Assembly (NCBI RefSeq): GCF_000244895.1
Contig: NZ_CM001441.1
Span: forward strand, 372,001 to 436,000
Direction: 5' to 3'
DNA length: 64,000 bases
Origin: Desulfosporosinus youngiae DSM 17734
GTDB lineage: Bacteria > Bacillota > Desulfitobacteriia > Desulfitobacteriales > Desulfitobacteriaceae
Shown: one piece after another, positions 54,928 to 64,000 of the stretch
How positions within the stretch are numbered: position 1 is the first letter of the stretch
Layout of the letters: each line of letters starts with the position of its first letter
Translations under genes and position numbers: made by a program
Notes under the pieces: generated by a model
What the model was told of the DNA's origin: nothing
Seen by the model: the letters and a program-made list of their open reading frames with translations, nothing else
Database searches by the model: none

Positions 54928-56433
54928 ATGACTGAAAAACGCAGTTTTTTCGGCAAAATTGATCGTCCCATCTTCTCAATATCTGCGTTGATTATGCTGC
55001 TGTTTGTCTTCTGGACACTTCTCCAGCCTAAAGAGGCAGGCAACACATTCAGCGCAGTACAGAAATTTATTACGGACAATTTTGGCTGGAGTTACTTAAT
55101 TGGTGTTAGTTTCTTTTTGTTTTTTGCTTTTTTTGTGGCCTTAAGCAAATATGGCAATATTACCTTGGGTAAAGATGGGGATAAGCCGGAGTACAGCACT
55201 TGGAGCTGGTTTGCCATGCTTTTTGCGGCTGGTATGGGCATTGGACTTGTCTTCTGGGGAGTCGCTGAACCGATGACGCATTATGCTAATCCTCCCTTCG
55301 GTCAGCCCTCGACCATAGAATCTGCCCAAACGGCTATGCGCTATACCTTTTTTCATTGGGGCCTACATCCTTGGGGCGTTTATAGCATTGTAGGGCTGTC
55401 TATGGCTTATTTTCAGTTCCGCAAAGGTCTGCCGGCCTTAGTAAGCTCCACTCTTTATCCGTTGTTGGGGGAAAAGGGCATAAGCGGCTGGATTGGCAAG
55501 GCAGTTGATATCTTAGCTGTATTTGCAACCATATTTGGAGTTGCTACTTCCCTGGGATTAGGTGCTTTGCAGATCAGTACCGGCTTGAATTACGCCTATG
55601 GACTTCCCACCGGTACAACGACGACGGTTATTATTATCGTTGTGATTACGGCATTATTTGTAACCTCCGCAGTAACTGGAATTGAACGGGGAATTAAGTT
55701 CTTAAGCAACGCCAATATGCTGCTGCTCTTCTCTATTCTAGCTTTCATGCTAATTATTGGTCCGACCAGGTTTATCCTTAATGGGGTTACTGAAACCATA
55801 GGGGTTTATTTGCAAAACCTTGTTCAAATGAGCTTTTGGGCAGATACGTTTAATATGAATCCTGGTTGGGTAGGGGGGTGGACCATTTTCTACTGGGCAT
55901 GGTGGGTTGCCTGGGGTCCTTTTGTTGGTTCGTTTATTGCCCGTATATCCAGGGGCCGGTCAGTAAGAGAGTTTGTTGTGGGCGTGCTTATTGCTCCTAC
56001 TTTAATGAGTTTTTTGTGGATGGGAGTTATGGGCAACAGTGCGCTGTATATTGATGTTTTACAAAATGGAGGAATTGCCGCTCAAGTAGCTAAAGATATA
56101 AGTACCGCTGTTTTCGCTATGTTCCAGTACTATCCGCTCAATGGCATCCTGACAGTTCTGACGACCTTGATCATAGCGGTTTTCTTTATTACATCGGCTG
56201 ATTCTGCAACGTTTGTTATGGCAATGTTTACTTCGGGCGGTGATCTAAACCCTAATGCAGGGCTGAAGATTACCTGGGGAGTGATCGAGGGTGCTGTAGC
56301 TATTGCCTTGTTGATCGCCGGAGGGCTAAGTGCTTTGCAGACCGCCTCAATTGCTTCGGCATTTCCATTTATGATCGTCATGTTTGCTATGACTGTATCG
56401 ATTATTAAGGCATTCAGGGGGGAATTTAAGTAA
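54928..56433 (+). CDS. BCCT-family betaine/carnitine/choline transporter
   Basis: A 501-residue carrier with 12 hydrophobic segments. The GAGMGIGLVFWGVAEPMTHY stretch is the conserved TM3 motif of the family, and FYWAWWVAWGPFVGSFIARISRGRS is the TM8 region with the tryptophan-rich substrate box. The glycine-rich GMGIG form is found in sodium-coupled uptake carriers. It is the first gene of a quaternary-amine demethylation locus and has a second BCCT paralogue at 60512. The substrate is probably a betaine. Confidence 0.9.
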   Translation: MTEKRSFFGKIDRPIFSISALIMLLFVFWTLLQPKEAGNTFSAVQKFITDNFGWSYLIGVSFFLFFAFFVALSKYGNITLGKDGDKPEYSTWSWFAMLFAAGMGIGLVFWGVAEPMTHYANPPFGQPSTIESAQTAMRYTFFHWGLHPWGVYSIVGLSMAYFQFRKGLPALVSSTLYPLLGEKGISGWIGKAVDILAVFATIFGVATSLGLGALQISTGLNYAYGLPTGTTTTVIIIVVITALFVTSAVTGIERGIKFLSNANMLLLFSILAFMLIIGPTRFILNGVTETIGVYLQNLVQMSFWADTFNMNPGWVGGWTIFYWAWWVAWGPFVGSFIARISRGRSVREFVVGVLIAPTLMSFLWMGVMGNSALYIDVLQNGGIAAQVAKDISTAVFAMFQYYPLNGILTVLTTLIIAVFFITSADSATFVMAMFTSGGDLNPNAGLKITWGVIEGAVAIALLIAGGLSALQTASIASAFPFMIVMFAMTVSIIKAFRGEFK

Positions 56434-56452
56434 AATTACCCGATTTCACAGG

Positions 56453-56484
56453 AGACCTCATACTTTGTAGTATGAGGTCTTTAT
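56453..56484 (+). terminator. Terminator after the first BCCT gene
   Basis: AGACCTCATACT and AGTATGAGGTCT form a perfect 12-base-pair stem with a 4-base loop, followed by TTATTTG. The first BCCT gene is therefore a separate transcript from the methyltransferase genes. Confidence 0.8.
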
Positions 56485-56576
56485 TTGTTTAATTCGGTCA
56501 TTTTTTGAAAAGTAGTTGAGAAAATGTGAAAATAATATCAAAAAAGGAATAATCGGAATTTTCATTTTTGGCTCCG

Positions 56577-56634
56577 AATGTAGCAAAACGAGCATAACTG
56601 TAGTGTTAATACCCAAGAACTATGGTGTTATGAT
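56577..56634 (+). promoter_or_regulatory. Upstream box and -10 of the methyltransferase genes
   Basis: AATGTAGCAAAACGAGCAT followed by AACTGTAGTGTT is the second copy of the box seen at 54767. The TATGAT hexamer (56629-56634) starts 47 bases after AGCAAAA, against 46 in the other copy, and again lacks a -35. The transcript would have a leader of about 200 bases before 56841. Confidence 0.55.
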
Positions 56635-56825
56635 GGATACATGGAAAAGCCGTTAAGAAATTGTATCCGTCATCAGTATTTAGGGGGTGAACTGCTTAGT
56701 ATTGCGGCAGCGTATTGGTAAATGAGTAATGTTCCCTATGTAAAAAGGTTTGATAGCGAAGGGAATTCTTGGCCAAGATATTAATAATTGCAGGCAAAAC
56801 CTTGAAGGGGTTCCAAATAATATAA

Positions 56826-57761
<936 letters not shown>

Positions 57762-57854
57762 GAACGGTTCAGCAAAGTCTTGAACATGGAGACTTCAGTC
57801 GGATCTACACTGAAAAAAGACCATAAAGACCTGCAGAACAATCCCCAGATCCCG

Positions 57855-58102
57855 CAAGCAGGGCAGCTTCGTCCACAGAAGCGAACCCATTGCATGAAGA
57901 GGCGGTAAAAGCCCACAAGACGGTGCGGGAAGACGGAGCCACGGGTTCACATCAGGTATTACCCGGAGGTTTGGCGAAGTCCCGCATCGGCGAGTGGGTG
58001 AGCCTCGGAATGCTGCGGTAAGCGGATGTGGGCGAAGCTGCCCGACCAGAGCGACCTCATTTTCATCATCAGCTGGTGCCGCCTCAGCGGCATAAGAGCT
58101 AC
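57855..58102 (+). repeat. Structured non-coding repeat, copy R1
   Basis: This roughly 250-base stretch between the MtgA-like and MttB-like genes is mostly identical to 62145-62453. It has no open frame. It is closed by a long-range stem: GGGCAGCTTCG (57861-57871) pairs with CGAAGCTGCCC (58033-58043). Inside, GAACCC and GGGTTC can also pair. It is more GC-rich than its surroundings. It ends with GGTGCCGCCTCAGCGGCAT, a small hairpin. See copy R2. Confidence 0.7.
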
Positions 58103-58144
58103 TCTAAAAGGGACTACTAAAAAATGTTAAAGGGGTGTCAAGTC

Positions 58145-59557
58145 ATGTTGCCAAAGTATAATGTTCTGACCCAAGAACAAGTAGAGATTATTCATAATGA
58201 ATCCATCAAAATCCTTGAAGAAATCGGTATGGACTTTGAATATGAACCAGCTCTGGAAGTTTTTAGGGCACAAGGACTTAAGGTAGAGGGAAACCGGGTG
58301 CATTTTACGAGAGAATTTATTGAGGGAAAAGTCAAGCTGGCACCTTCGGAATTCACCTTGCATGCGCGCAATCCGGAACACAATCTGGTCTGCGGCGGTG
58401 AAAACATTATTTATATGCCTGGTTACGGGGCACCCTTTATCCAATTAGCTGACGGGTCCCGCCGTAAAAGCACCATGCAGGACTATGATAATATCGTTAA
58501 ATTAGCCGGAGCCAGCAAAAACTTGCATATGACCGGCGGAACGGTAGCAGAACCTCAGGATATCCCGGATGAAATCCGGCATCTGAAAATGATTTACAGC
58601 TCCATTAAAAACTCGGATAAGTGTTTTATGGGCAGTGCTGAAGGCCGGGAACGGGCAGAAGACTCAATCGAAATGGTGTCACTCCTTTTCGGCGGCAGAG
58701 ATGTTATTAAGGAAAAGCCGGTTCTCATTTCCCTGATTAACTCCCTGACTCCTTTGAAATATGACGAGAGAATGCTGGGAGCCCTGATGGCTTATGCTGA
58801 AGCAGGACAAGCCGTGGTTATTGCTTCGTTGGTCATGGCCGGTTCTACCGGACCTGCGGCCTTAGTCGGTACCTTAGCCCTGCAGAATGCCGAAGTTTTA
58901 GCAGGGATTGCTCTGGCCCAAAGTATTAATCCCGGGACACCCGTTGTTTACGGCTCGACCTCTGCTCTCAGCGATATGCGTAATGGCAGCCTCTCCATCG
59001 GCAGCCCGGAGTGTGCTCTGTTTATTTCGGCCAGCGCTCAAATTGCCCGCTACTATGGGATTCCCAGCCGGTCCGGCGGCGGCTTGAACGATGCCAAGAT
59101 TGTCGATGCTCAAGCCGGTTATGAGTCAATGATGACATTGATGGCAGCCAGTGTCACCGGAATCAATTTTGTTCTGCATACGGCAGGGATTTTGCAATAT
59201 TTCATGGCAATTTCTTATGAAAAGTTTATGATGGACGATGAAATGGCCGGCATGCTCTTGCATTATATGAAGGGCTTCAACTTTGATGAGGACGGTTTGG
59301 CTTATGATGCCATTGCTAATGTAGGACCGGGCGGACACTTCCTCACCCAAAAGCATACTCGCAAGAATCATAAGAAAGAGTTCCGTACTCCTCAATTGAG
59401 TGATCGCTCTGCTTACGAGGCTTGGTCCAGAGAAGGCCTGGATACAAATCAAAGAGCCCATAAACAATGGCAAGAAGTATTGGCTAATTATGTACCCCCA
59501 GCTCTTGATGAAAGTATTGATCAAAAACTATTAGAATTCATCGCCAAACGTGGTTAG
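58145..59557 (+). CDS. MttB-family (non-pyrrolysine) methyltransferase, betaine type
   Basis: A 470-residue MttB homologue, starting MLPKYNVLTQEQVEII after AAAGGGG; the ATG at 58124 lies upstream of that site. It has no in-frame amber codon and shows the family motif DAQAGYESMMTLMAASVTG. It is probably a glycine betaine or related quaternary amine:corrinoid methyltransferase, because it stands with BCCT carriers, an MtrH-type methyltransferase and a corrinoid protein, the order known for MtgB-type loci. The substrate cannot be fixed from sequence, since carnitine and proline betaine enzymes look alike. Confidence 0.88.
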   Translation: MLPKYNVLTQEQVEIIHNESIKILEEIGMDFEYEPALEVFRAQGLKVEGNRVHFTREFIEGKVKLAPSEFTLHARNPEHNLVCGGENIIYMPGYGAPFIQLADGSRRKSTMQDYDNIVKLAGASKNLHMTGGTVAEPQDIPDEIRHLKMIYSSIKNSDKCFMGSAEGRERAEDSIEMVSLLFGGRDVIKEKPVLISLINSLTPLKYDERMLGALMAYAEAGQAVVIASLVMAGSTGPAALVGTLALQNAEVLAGIALAQSINPGTPVVYGSTSALSDMRNGSLSIGSPECALFISASAQIARYYGIPSRSGGGLNDAKIVDAQAGYESMMTLMAASVTGINFVLHTAGILQYFMAISYEKFMMDDEMAGMLLHYMKGFNFDEDGLAYDAIANVGPGGHFLTQKHTRKNHKKEFRTPQLSDRSAYEAWSREGLDTNQRAHKQWQEVLANYVPPALDESIDQKLLEFIAKRG

Positions 59558-59622
59558 ACGTGAATGCTTTCTATTGTAATAGAAATGGCTACCCATCTTA
59601 ATTAAAATTGGAGGAATAGAAA

Positions 59623-60273
59623 ATGAGTGAAGCAGTTTTTGCAGGATTAAAGCAAGCCGTTATCGATGGTGACGAGGATATCGTTGAAGAACTTTCCAAC
59701 CAGGTACTTGAGGAATCCATTAACCCTGTTGACGCTGTGCAGCTGGGGCTGATCAAAGGAATTGAAGTTGTCGGAGAGTTATGGAAAGCCGGAGAAGTCT
59801 TTTTGCCGGATGTCATGATGTCGGCTGAGGCAATGAAAGTAGGGCTGGGTCTTCTCGAACCTGAAATTGCTAAATTAGGTATGAGCCAAGGTGAAGCTAA
59901 AGGCAAGATCGTGTTAGGAACCGTCGAAGGTGATATTCATGATATCGGAAAAAATATCACAGGCGCTATGTTTACAGCAGCAGGCTATAAAGTGTTTGAT
60001 GTCGGCACAGATATTAAAGCAGCAGATTTTGTCGCAAAAGCTCAAGAAGTTGGAGCGGACATTATTGGAGCCAGTGCTCTGTTGACTACGACGATGAATG
60101 CCCAAAAAGAAATTATTGATTATTTGAAAGAGCATAATCTCAGAGATCAGTTTAAAGTATTCATCGGCGGCGGCCCTACCAGCCAGGTTTTTGCGGATGA
60201 AATCGGTGCTGATGGCTGGGCTGAATCGGCAGATCAGGCAGTCGAACTGGCGGACCGTTTGCTGGCTAAATAA
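59623..60273 (+). CDS. MtgC-type corrinoid protein
   Basis: A 216-residue methyl carrier, with a helical cap (residues about 1-90) and the B12-binding motif GTVEGDIHDIGKNI (Asp-x-His-x-x-Gly), SALLTTTMNAQKEI and VFIGGGPTS. It resembles the corrinoid protein encoded at 11963 closely in length and motifs. It follows the MttB homologue gene by 65 bases, with GGAGG before the start, and would carry the methyl group to the MtgA-like protein. Confidence 0.92.
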   Translation: MSEAVFAGLKQAVIDGDEDIVEELSNQVLEESINPVDAVQLGLIKGIEVVGELWKAGEVFLPDVMMSAEAMKVGLGLLEPEIAKLGMSQGEAKGKIVLGTVEGDIHDIGKNITGAMFTAAGYKVFDVGTDIKAADFVAKAQEVGADIIGASALLTTTMNAQKEIIDYLKEHNLRDQFKVFIGGGPTSQVFADEIGADGWAESADQAVELADRLLAK

Positions 60274-60342
60274 GTTTCTGAGGTTTCTCCTGATTAAATG
60301 ATTAGAAGTCTCAGGATTGAATGAAATTTTAACGGCGGAATT

Positions 60343-60390
60343 AACTTCTAGGGACCTTATAATATGCAATGCTTAAAGTCCCTAGAAGTT
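60343..60390 (+). terminator. Terminator after the corrinoid gene
   Basis: AACTTCTAGGGAC and GTCCCTAGAAGTT form a perfect 13-base-pair stem followed by CTTTAT. It separates the methyltransferase genes from the second BCCT gene. Confidence 0.75.
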
Positions 60391-60511
60391 CTTTATACCT
60401 AGTCGGATGCTCATCCTTCAATGCACCATCATTAAATGAGCTTTTCAAAGGAGGGTAGTAGGGAGTGTTTTAAGAACCCATTAAATTTGTTATGAGAGGA
60501 GAATGCTATTC

Positions 60512-62014
60512 ATGTCAAATCCTAAGGGATCTACTCAGAACCGTAGCGTTATGTATATTTCCTCTGCCATCATAGTTTTGTTCGTAATTTTCGGAATGTT
60601 CTTACCTAAAGAAATGGGAAAAGTAGCTAATGCCAGCTTCGCATTTTTAACCACGGACTTTGGATGGCTATATTTATTAGCGGTGGCCTTTTTCACGGTT
60701 TTTGTTTACGGGATCGCCTTTAGCCGCTTTGGTTTGATCAAGTTGGGAAAAGAGGGCGACAAGCCTGAGTTTACTAACTTTCAGTGGTTTTCTATGTTAT
60801 TCGGAGGAGGTATGGGTATCGGGCTTGTATTCTGGTCGGTCGCCGAACCCATGATGCATTACCTTACCCCGCCGATGAGCGAGGCGGGTACTCCTGAGGC
60901 CATGCGTACAGCCATGCGTATTATGTTTTTTCACTGGGGTATTCACCCTTGGGTAATTTTCGCCATCGGCGGCTTAGCTCTGGCTTACTTCCAATTCCGC
61001 AAAGATCTGCCCTTCCTGGTCAGTTCTGCTTTCTATCCGCTGATAGGGGATCGGATTTACGGCCCGATTGGTAAAGCCATTGACATCTTGGCCGTATTTG
61101 CTACAGTGTTTGGTGTAGCCACCAGCTTGGGTCTGGGCTCTAATCAAATCGCCACAGGGCTGCAATATATCTGGGGGATTCCGGCGACGCCCACAACCGT
61201 CTCAATTGTTATCGCCGTAATGACTCTGCTCTTCACTCTTGCTACGATCTCCGGTCTGCATAAGGCTATGCAGATCGCCGCTGATATCAAGATATGGCTT
61301 TCCATCGGTTTCATGGTATTTATCTTCTTGTTTGGCGGCACGGTTTTAATTCTGAACAACTTCACAGATACTTTAGGTGCCTACTTGCAGAACTTTGTCG
61401 GACAGACCTTCTGGATGGGCAATATTGAATGGCTCAATGGCTGGACTGTCTTCTACTGGGCATGGTGGATCGCCTGGGCTCCCTTCGTCGGACAATTCGT
61501 TGCCCGTGTTTCTAAGGGCCGTTCCATCCGGGAATTTGTTTTGGCAGTAACCTTGCTGCCATCGGGATTTTCCATGGTTTGGCTATCAATATACGGCAGC
61601 GCGGCTTTCAACCTGGATAAGCTTTCTAATGGGGCCATCCAAGAAGCCGTTAAAACGGACTATACAACTGCTTTATTCGCGATGCTGCAACAGTTACCCT
61701 TATATTCAATCACCGCTCCTTTAGCAATTCTTCTCATCGTTGCCTGCTTCGTAGGTGCAGCCAATTCCGCAACCTATGTTCTGGCCATGCTGACTTCCAA
61801 CGGCGACATGGACCCCGGCAAGAAACTGCGTAGTTTCTGGGGTGTTATCCAAGGTGCTTTCACCATCATTCTGATTCTGGTCGGCGGAGGTACAGCAGCA
61901 TTAGCCGTCTTGCAGACAGTTTCGATTGTCGCGGCCTTCCCCTTCATGCTGATCATGATAGCCATGTGCTTCAGCATTTATAAAGCACTTGTACAGGAAA
62001 AGCCTTTAGGCTAA
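60512..62014 (+). CDS. BCCT-family transporter, second copy in the locus
   Basis: A 500-residue paralogue of the BCCT carrier encoded at 54928. It has GGGMGIGLVFWSVAEPMMHY and VFYWAWWIAWAPFVGQFVARVSKGRS, the family motifs. The start MSNPKGSTQ (60512) is preferred because GAGAGGAG lies about 10 bases upstream; ATG 60503 is too close. The two carriers differ in the outer loops, so they may take different betaines or differ in affinity. It is preceded by a terminator and about 100 bases of leader. Confidence 0.9.
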   Translation: MSNPKGSTQNRSVMYISSAIIVLFVIFGMFLPKEMGKVANASFAFLTTDFGWLYLLAVAFFTVFVYGIAFSRFGLIKLGKEGDKPEFTNFQWFSMLFGGGMGIGLVFWSVAEPMMHYLTPPMSEAGTPEAMRTAMRIMFFHWGIHPWVIFAIGGLALAYFQFRKDLPFLVSSAFYPLIGDRIYGPIGKAIDILAVFATVFGVATSLGLGSNQIATGLQYIWGIPATPTTVSIVIAVMTLLFTLATISGLHKAMQIAADIKIWLSIGFMVFIFLFGGTVLILNNFTDTLGAYLQNFVGQTFWMGNIEWLNGWTVFYWAWWIAWAPFVGQFVARVSKGRSIREFVLAVTLLPSGFSMVWLSIYGSAAFNLDKLSNGAIQEAVKTDYTTALFAMLQQLPLYSITAPLAILLIVACFVGAANSATYVLAMLTSNGDMDPGKKLRSFWGVIQGAFTIILILVGGGTAALAVLQTVSIVAAFPFMLIMIAMCFSIYKALVQEKPLG

Positions 62015-62144
62015 AGTAAACTTGTTCAACTAAAAGCTGAAACATCCAGGACATGGGTGGTCACTCTGAAAAAGAAGACTCCTGTTTTTATCCTCTACTG
62101 GTGCCGCGGCAGCGGCATGGACGGTTACTCTGAAAAAAGACCCG

Positions 62145-62453
62145 TAAGCAGGGCAGCTTCGTCCACAGAAGCGAACCCATGGCATGGAGAGGCGGTAAAA
62201 GCCCACAAGACGGTGCGGGGAGACGGAGCCACGGGTTCACATCATGTACTACCCGGAGGTTTGGCACGAAAGTGTCCGGTGGACAGTTTCGCCGAAGCGG
62301 CTATCTCCAAAGAATGCTTATCCGCTGAAGGCAGCTCCCGCACCGGCGAGTGGGCGAGCCTCGGAATGCTGCGTGAGCGGATGTGGTGAAGCTGCCTGAC
62401 CCGAGAGCACTCTCGTTTTCACCCTCTGCTGGTGCTGCAACAGTGGCATGGGA
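62145..62453 (+). repeat. Structured non-coding repeat, copy R2
   Basis: The second copy of the R1 repeat. The first 110 bases are almost identical to R1. A block of about 70 bases (near 62264-62337), containing a hairpin GTGTCCGGTGGACA, is inserted relative to R1. The closing stem persists: GGGCAGCTTC (62151-62160) with GAAGCTGCCT (62388-62397), where the last pair becomes G-U. GGTGCCGCGGCAGCGGCAT at 62100 and GGTGCTGCAACAGTGGCAT at 62431 flank it and resemble the end of R1. Confidence 0.7.
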
Positions 62454-62498
62454 TCTACTTCACGAATAATCAATACTAAGACAACACTAAGACCTAAA

Positions 62499-62535
62499 AA
62501 AGAACGCCCAAGTTAAAAAGACTTGGGTGTTCTTT
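62499..62535 (+). terminator. Hairpin terminator before the DUF1638 genes
   Basis: AAAGAACGCCCAAGT and ACTTGGGTGTTCTTT form a 15-pair stem (with a G-U pair) around TAAAAAG, followed by TCATAC. Confidence 0.75.
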
Positions 62536-62575
62536 CATACAATTTGAATAAACAGTGCCGGGGAGGTAGGATTTG

Positions 62576-63274
62576 GTGGATAAAGATATAAAACTTATTA
62601 TTGCTTGTGAGGCCTTCAAAGGTGAGCTGGAAGCCTTTAAAGATTCCATTACAGTCGATATTTTATGGATTGAGCAAGCTTTGCATAACCTCCCGGATAC
62701 GCTGCATGAAAAAGTTCTGGAAAAGATTCAGGATGCCGAGACCTATTTGAATCCTGGGGATATGGTCCTCTTATTCCTGGGGAACTGTGGAGGGGCTCTA
62801 AAAGGGATCTCTTCTCAAACCCTGACGCTTATCTATCCCAATGTCGATGATTGCATCCCGGTGATTTTAGGATCTATGGAAAGGTATAAGGCCATTCAGG
62901 CGGAAAGAATAGGAACGTTTTATCTCAACAAAAACTGGATTGATGCCGGGGAAGATCCTTTGAATTCCAGTAAGAAATACATTGAAATGTATGGAGAGAA
63001 GAAGGGCTGGAAGGTTTCTAAGCTGATGTATAAAAACTATACTCATTTTACCTTGATTGATAATGGCTGCTACGAACTTGACAAATATCGTCTGCATGTG
63101 CATGAAGCATGTGAAAAATACGGTAAAATATATTCCGAGGAAAAAGGGGATCTTAAATTTGTAGAGGCAATTCTTAACAGACAGTGCAACATGGTGACTG
63201 TACTTCAGAACTCCCAAAGCGATGATCTTAAAGAGACCTACCAAAGCAGAAAGGCCTTTTTTCCGGAGACTTAA
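62576..63274 (+). CDS. DUF1638 domain protein
   Basis: A 232-residue soluble protein. It has the family core LFLGNCGGALKGISSQTLTLIYPNVDDCIPVILGSMERY, in which a Cys and the DCI-x4-GS motif are conserved. The start is GTG 62576 or TTG 62573, both after GGGAGGTAGG. DUF1638 genes are regularly found next to MttB-type methyltransferase genes, so a role in corrinoid methyl transfer, such as reactivation or cofactor handling, is suspected, but no function is proven. A second, divergent copy follows. Confidence 0.8.
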   Translation: MDKDIKLIIACEAFKGELEAFKDSITVDILWIEQALHNLPDTLHEKVLEKIQDAETYLNPGDMVLLFLGNCGGALKGISSQTLTLIYPNVDDCIPVILGSMERYKAIQAERIGTFYLNKNWIDAGEDPLNSSKKYIEMYGEKKGWKVSKLMYKNYTHFTLIDNGCYELDKYRLHVHEACEKYGKIYSEEKGDLKFVEAILNRQCNMVTVLQNSQSDDLKETYQSRKAFFPET

Positions 63275-63313
63275 AAATCATAGGGTTTTCAAGTGTTATG
63301 GAGGATGATACAG

Positions 63314-63991
63314 ATGAAGATTAAGTTAATTGGCTGCCATTCGACCATGAATGAAGTCCGTGCTCAAGTGTCCGGTCAAGGGATTGATTGTGAATTCTTA
63401 GATTACAGTTTTCATGCTCAGCCTGAGAAGTTACATGCTAAACTCCAGGAGATAATCAATGAAAGTCAAGCTTATGATTTAATCATTCTGACCTACGGAC
63501 GGTGTTCCAATTCCATGGTTGGTTTGCTCTCTCCCCATGTGCCGCTCTTATTTCCGGCGACACACGACTGTATAGGCCTTATGTTAGGTTCGACAACCAG
63601 GCATATGGAATTATTTAAGGAGAATTCTCTTACCTATTATTTCAGCCAGGGATGGTTGGACTATGGGCGTACTCCTTTGGCAGAGTACTACGAATATGAG
63701 ACACAGTTTGGGGAGAAGAAAGCGCGTAAACTGATCAAGATGTTGTATGGAAGATATCAAAAGGCTGTCTTTATAAAAACACCTGGCATTAACGACCCTG
63801 AACGATATCAAAAGAAAGTTCGGGAAATTGCGGATTTCTTTGGCTGGGAGGTTGGAGAAATCGAGGGGGATATAAGTCTTCTCAGCTCAGTTGTCAGAGG
63901 AATTAAGGTACCGGAATCCATCTATATCGAGGCAGGGCAAGTAATTACTTTAGAACTATTAGCCGGAGGACGGCAGAAAAACAACGATTAA
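63314..63991 (+). CDS. DUF1638 domain protein, second copy
   Basis: A 225-residue paralogue of the preceding protein, starting MKIKLIGCHSTMNEVRAQ after GGAGG. It shares LTYGRCSNSMVGLLSPHVPLLFPATHDCIGLMLGSTTRHMELF with the same Cys and DCI-x-L-x-L-GS pattern, and a closely matching YFSQGWLDYGRTPLAEY. The two copies lie 39 bases apart and probably act together, perhaps as a heterodimer. The gene ends 9 bases before the window edge, so further genes of the locus may follow. Confidence 0.8.
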   Translation: MKIKLIGCHSTMNEVRAQVSGQGIDCEFLDYSFHAQPEKLHAKLQEIINESQAYDLIILTYGRCSNSMVGLLSPHVPLLFPATHDCIGLMLGSTTRHMELFKENSLTYYFSQGWLDYGRTPLAEYYEYETQFGEKKARKLIKMLYGRYQKAVFIKTPGINDPERYQKKVREIADFFGWEVGEIEGDISLLSSVVRGIKVPESIYIEAGQVITLELLAGGRQKNND

Positions 63992-64000
63992 CCCAAATCG

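Noticed and set aside
62057-62389. 110-residue open frame across repeat R2
   Set aside because: The frame is not maintained in copy R1, where stops and indels break it; the repeat is better read as non-coding.
57855-62453. Group II intron remnant for the R1/R2 repeats
   Set aside because: No domain V-like motif or reverse transcriptase fragment could be found.

Overview
The window looks like chromosome of a strictly anaerobic, low-GC Gram-positive bacterium, most like the Desulfosporosinus/Desulfitobacterium group. Signs of this are the cdaR-glmM-glmS cell-wall block with a glmS ribozyme, AGGAGG-type ribosome binding sites, abundant corrinoid methyltransferases of the non-pyrrolysine MttB family, BCCT transporters, and a small tetraheme cytochrome c. 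The genus is an inference from gene content. I see no tRNA, rRNA, CRISPR array or intact insertion sequence.

Layout. (1) 1-6025: cdaR (cut by the left edge), a FAD oxidoreductase, glmM, then a glmS ribozyme and glmS. (2) 6089-6686: a small XRE regulator and membrane protein pair on the minus strand. (3) 7096-32851: a catabolic island. dmdA-dmdB, a sigma-54 enhancer-binding regulator, one uninterrupted run of 17 genes (11963-30461) and a transporter pair together encode every step of the nicotinate fermentation known from Eubacterium barkeri: nicotinate dehydrogenase FSLM, 6-hydroxynicotinate reductase, enamidase, 2-(hydroxymethyl)glutarate dehydrogenase and dehydratase, 2-methyleneglutarate mutase, methylitaconate isomerase, dimethylmaleate hydratase and dimethylmalate lyase. 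The 17-gene run begins with a corrinoid protein, a methyltetrahydrofolate methyltransferase and an MttB-family methyltransferase. This suggests that the real substrate is an N-methylated nicotinate such as trigonelline: the methyl group would go to tetrahydrofolate and the freed nicotinate would be fermented to pyruvate, propionate and ammonia. Three near-consensus sigma-54 promoters (before dmdA, the corrinoid gene and the transporter) each have two copies of a palindrome with core TTTCA-N4-TGAA, which look like the binding sites of the island's own regulator.

(4) 33093-40731: housekeeping and stress genes (gdhA, a DMT transporter, a chemoreceptor behind a half c-di-GMP riboswitch, two DUF2382 proteins, a DUF456 protein, speE). 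(5) 40790-42607: hflX behind a leader peptide and attenuator. (6) 42611-48057: a flavin/electron-transfer block (ApbE, NusG-II protein, Gx transporter, EcfT, a lipoprotein with a flavinylation motif, an iron-sulfur flavoprotein). (7) 48356-54010: a two-component/CheR signalling operon, followed by a NapC-like tetraheme cytochrome. (8) 54767-63991: a second, separate quaternary-amine demethylation locus (two BCCT carriers, MtrH-type methyltransferase, MttB homologue, corrinoid protein, two DUF1638 proteins). It carries two copies of an apparently structured, non-coding repeat.

The most interesting items are the inferred trigonelline-to-propionate island with its two-site sigma-54 regulon, the ApbE-like UPF0280 gene overlapping the gene for covalently flavinylated 6-hydroxynicotinate reductase, the duplicated structured repeat in the methyltransferase locus, and the hflX leader. 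All function calls are from reading sequence; no database search was run.
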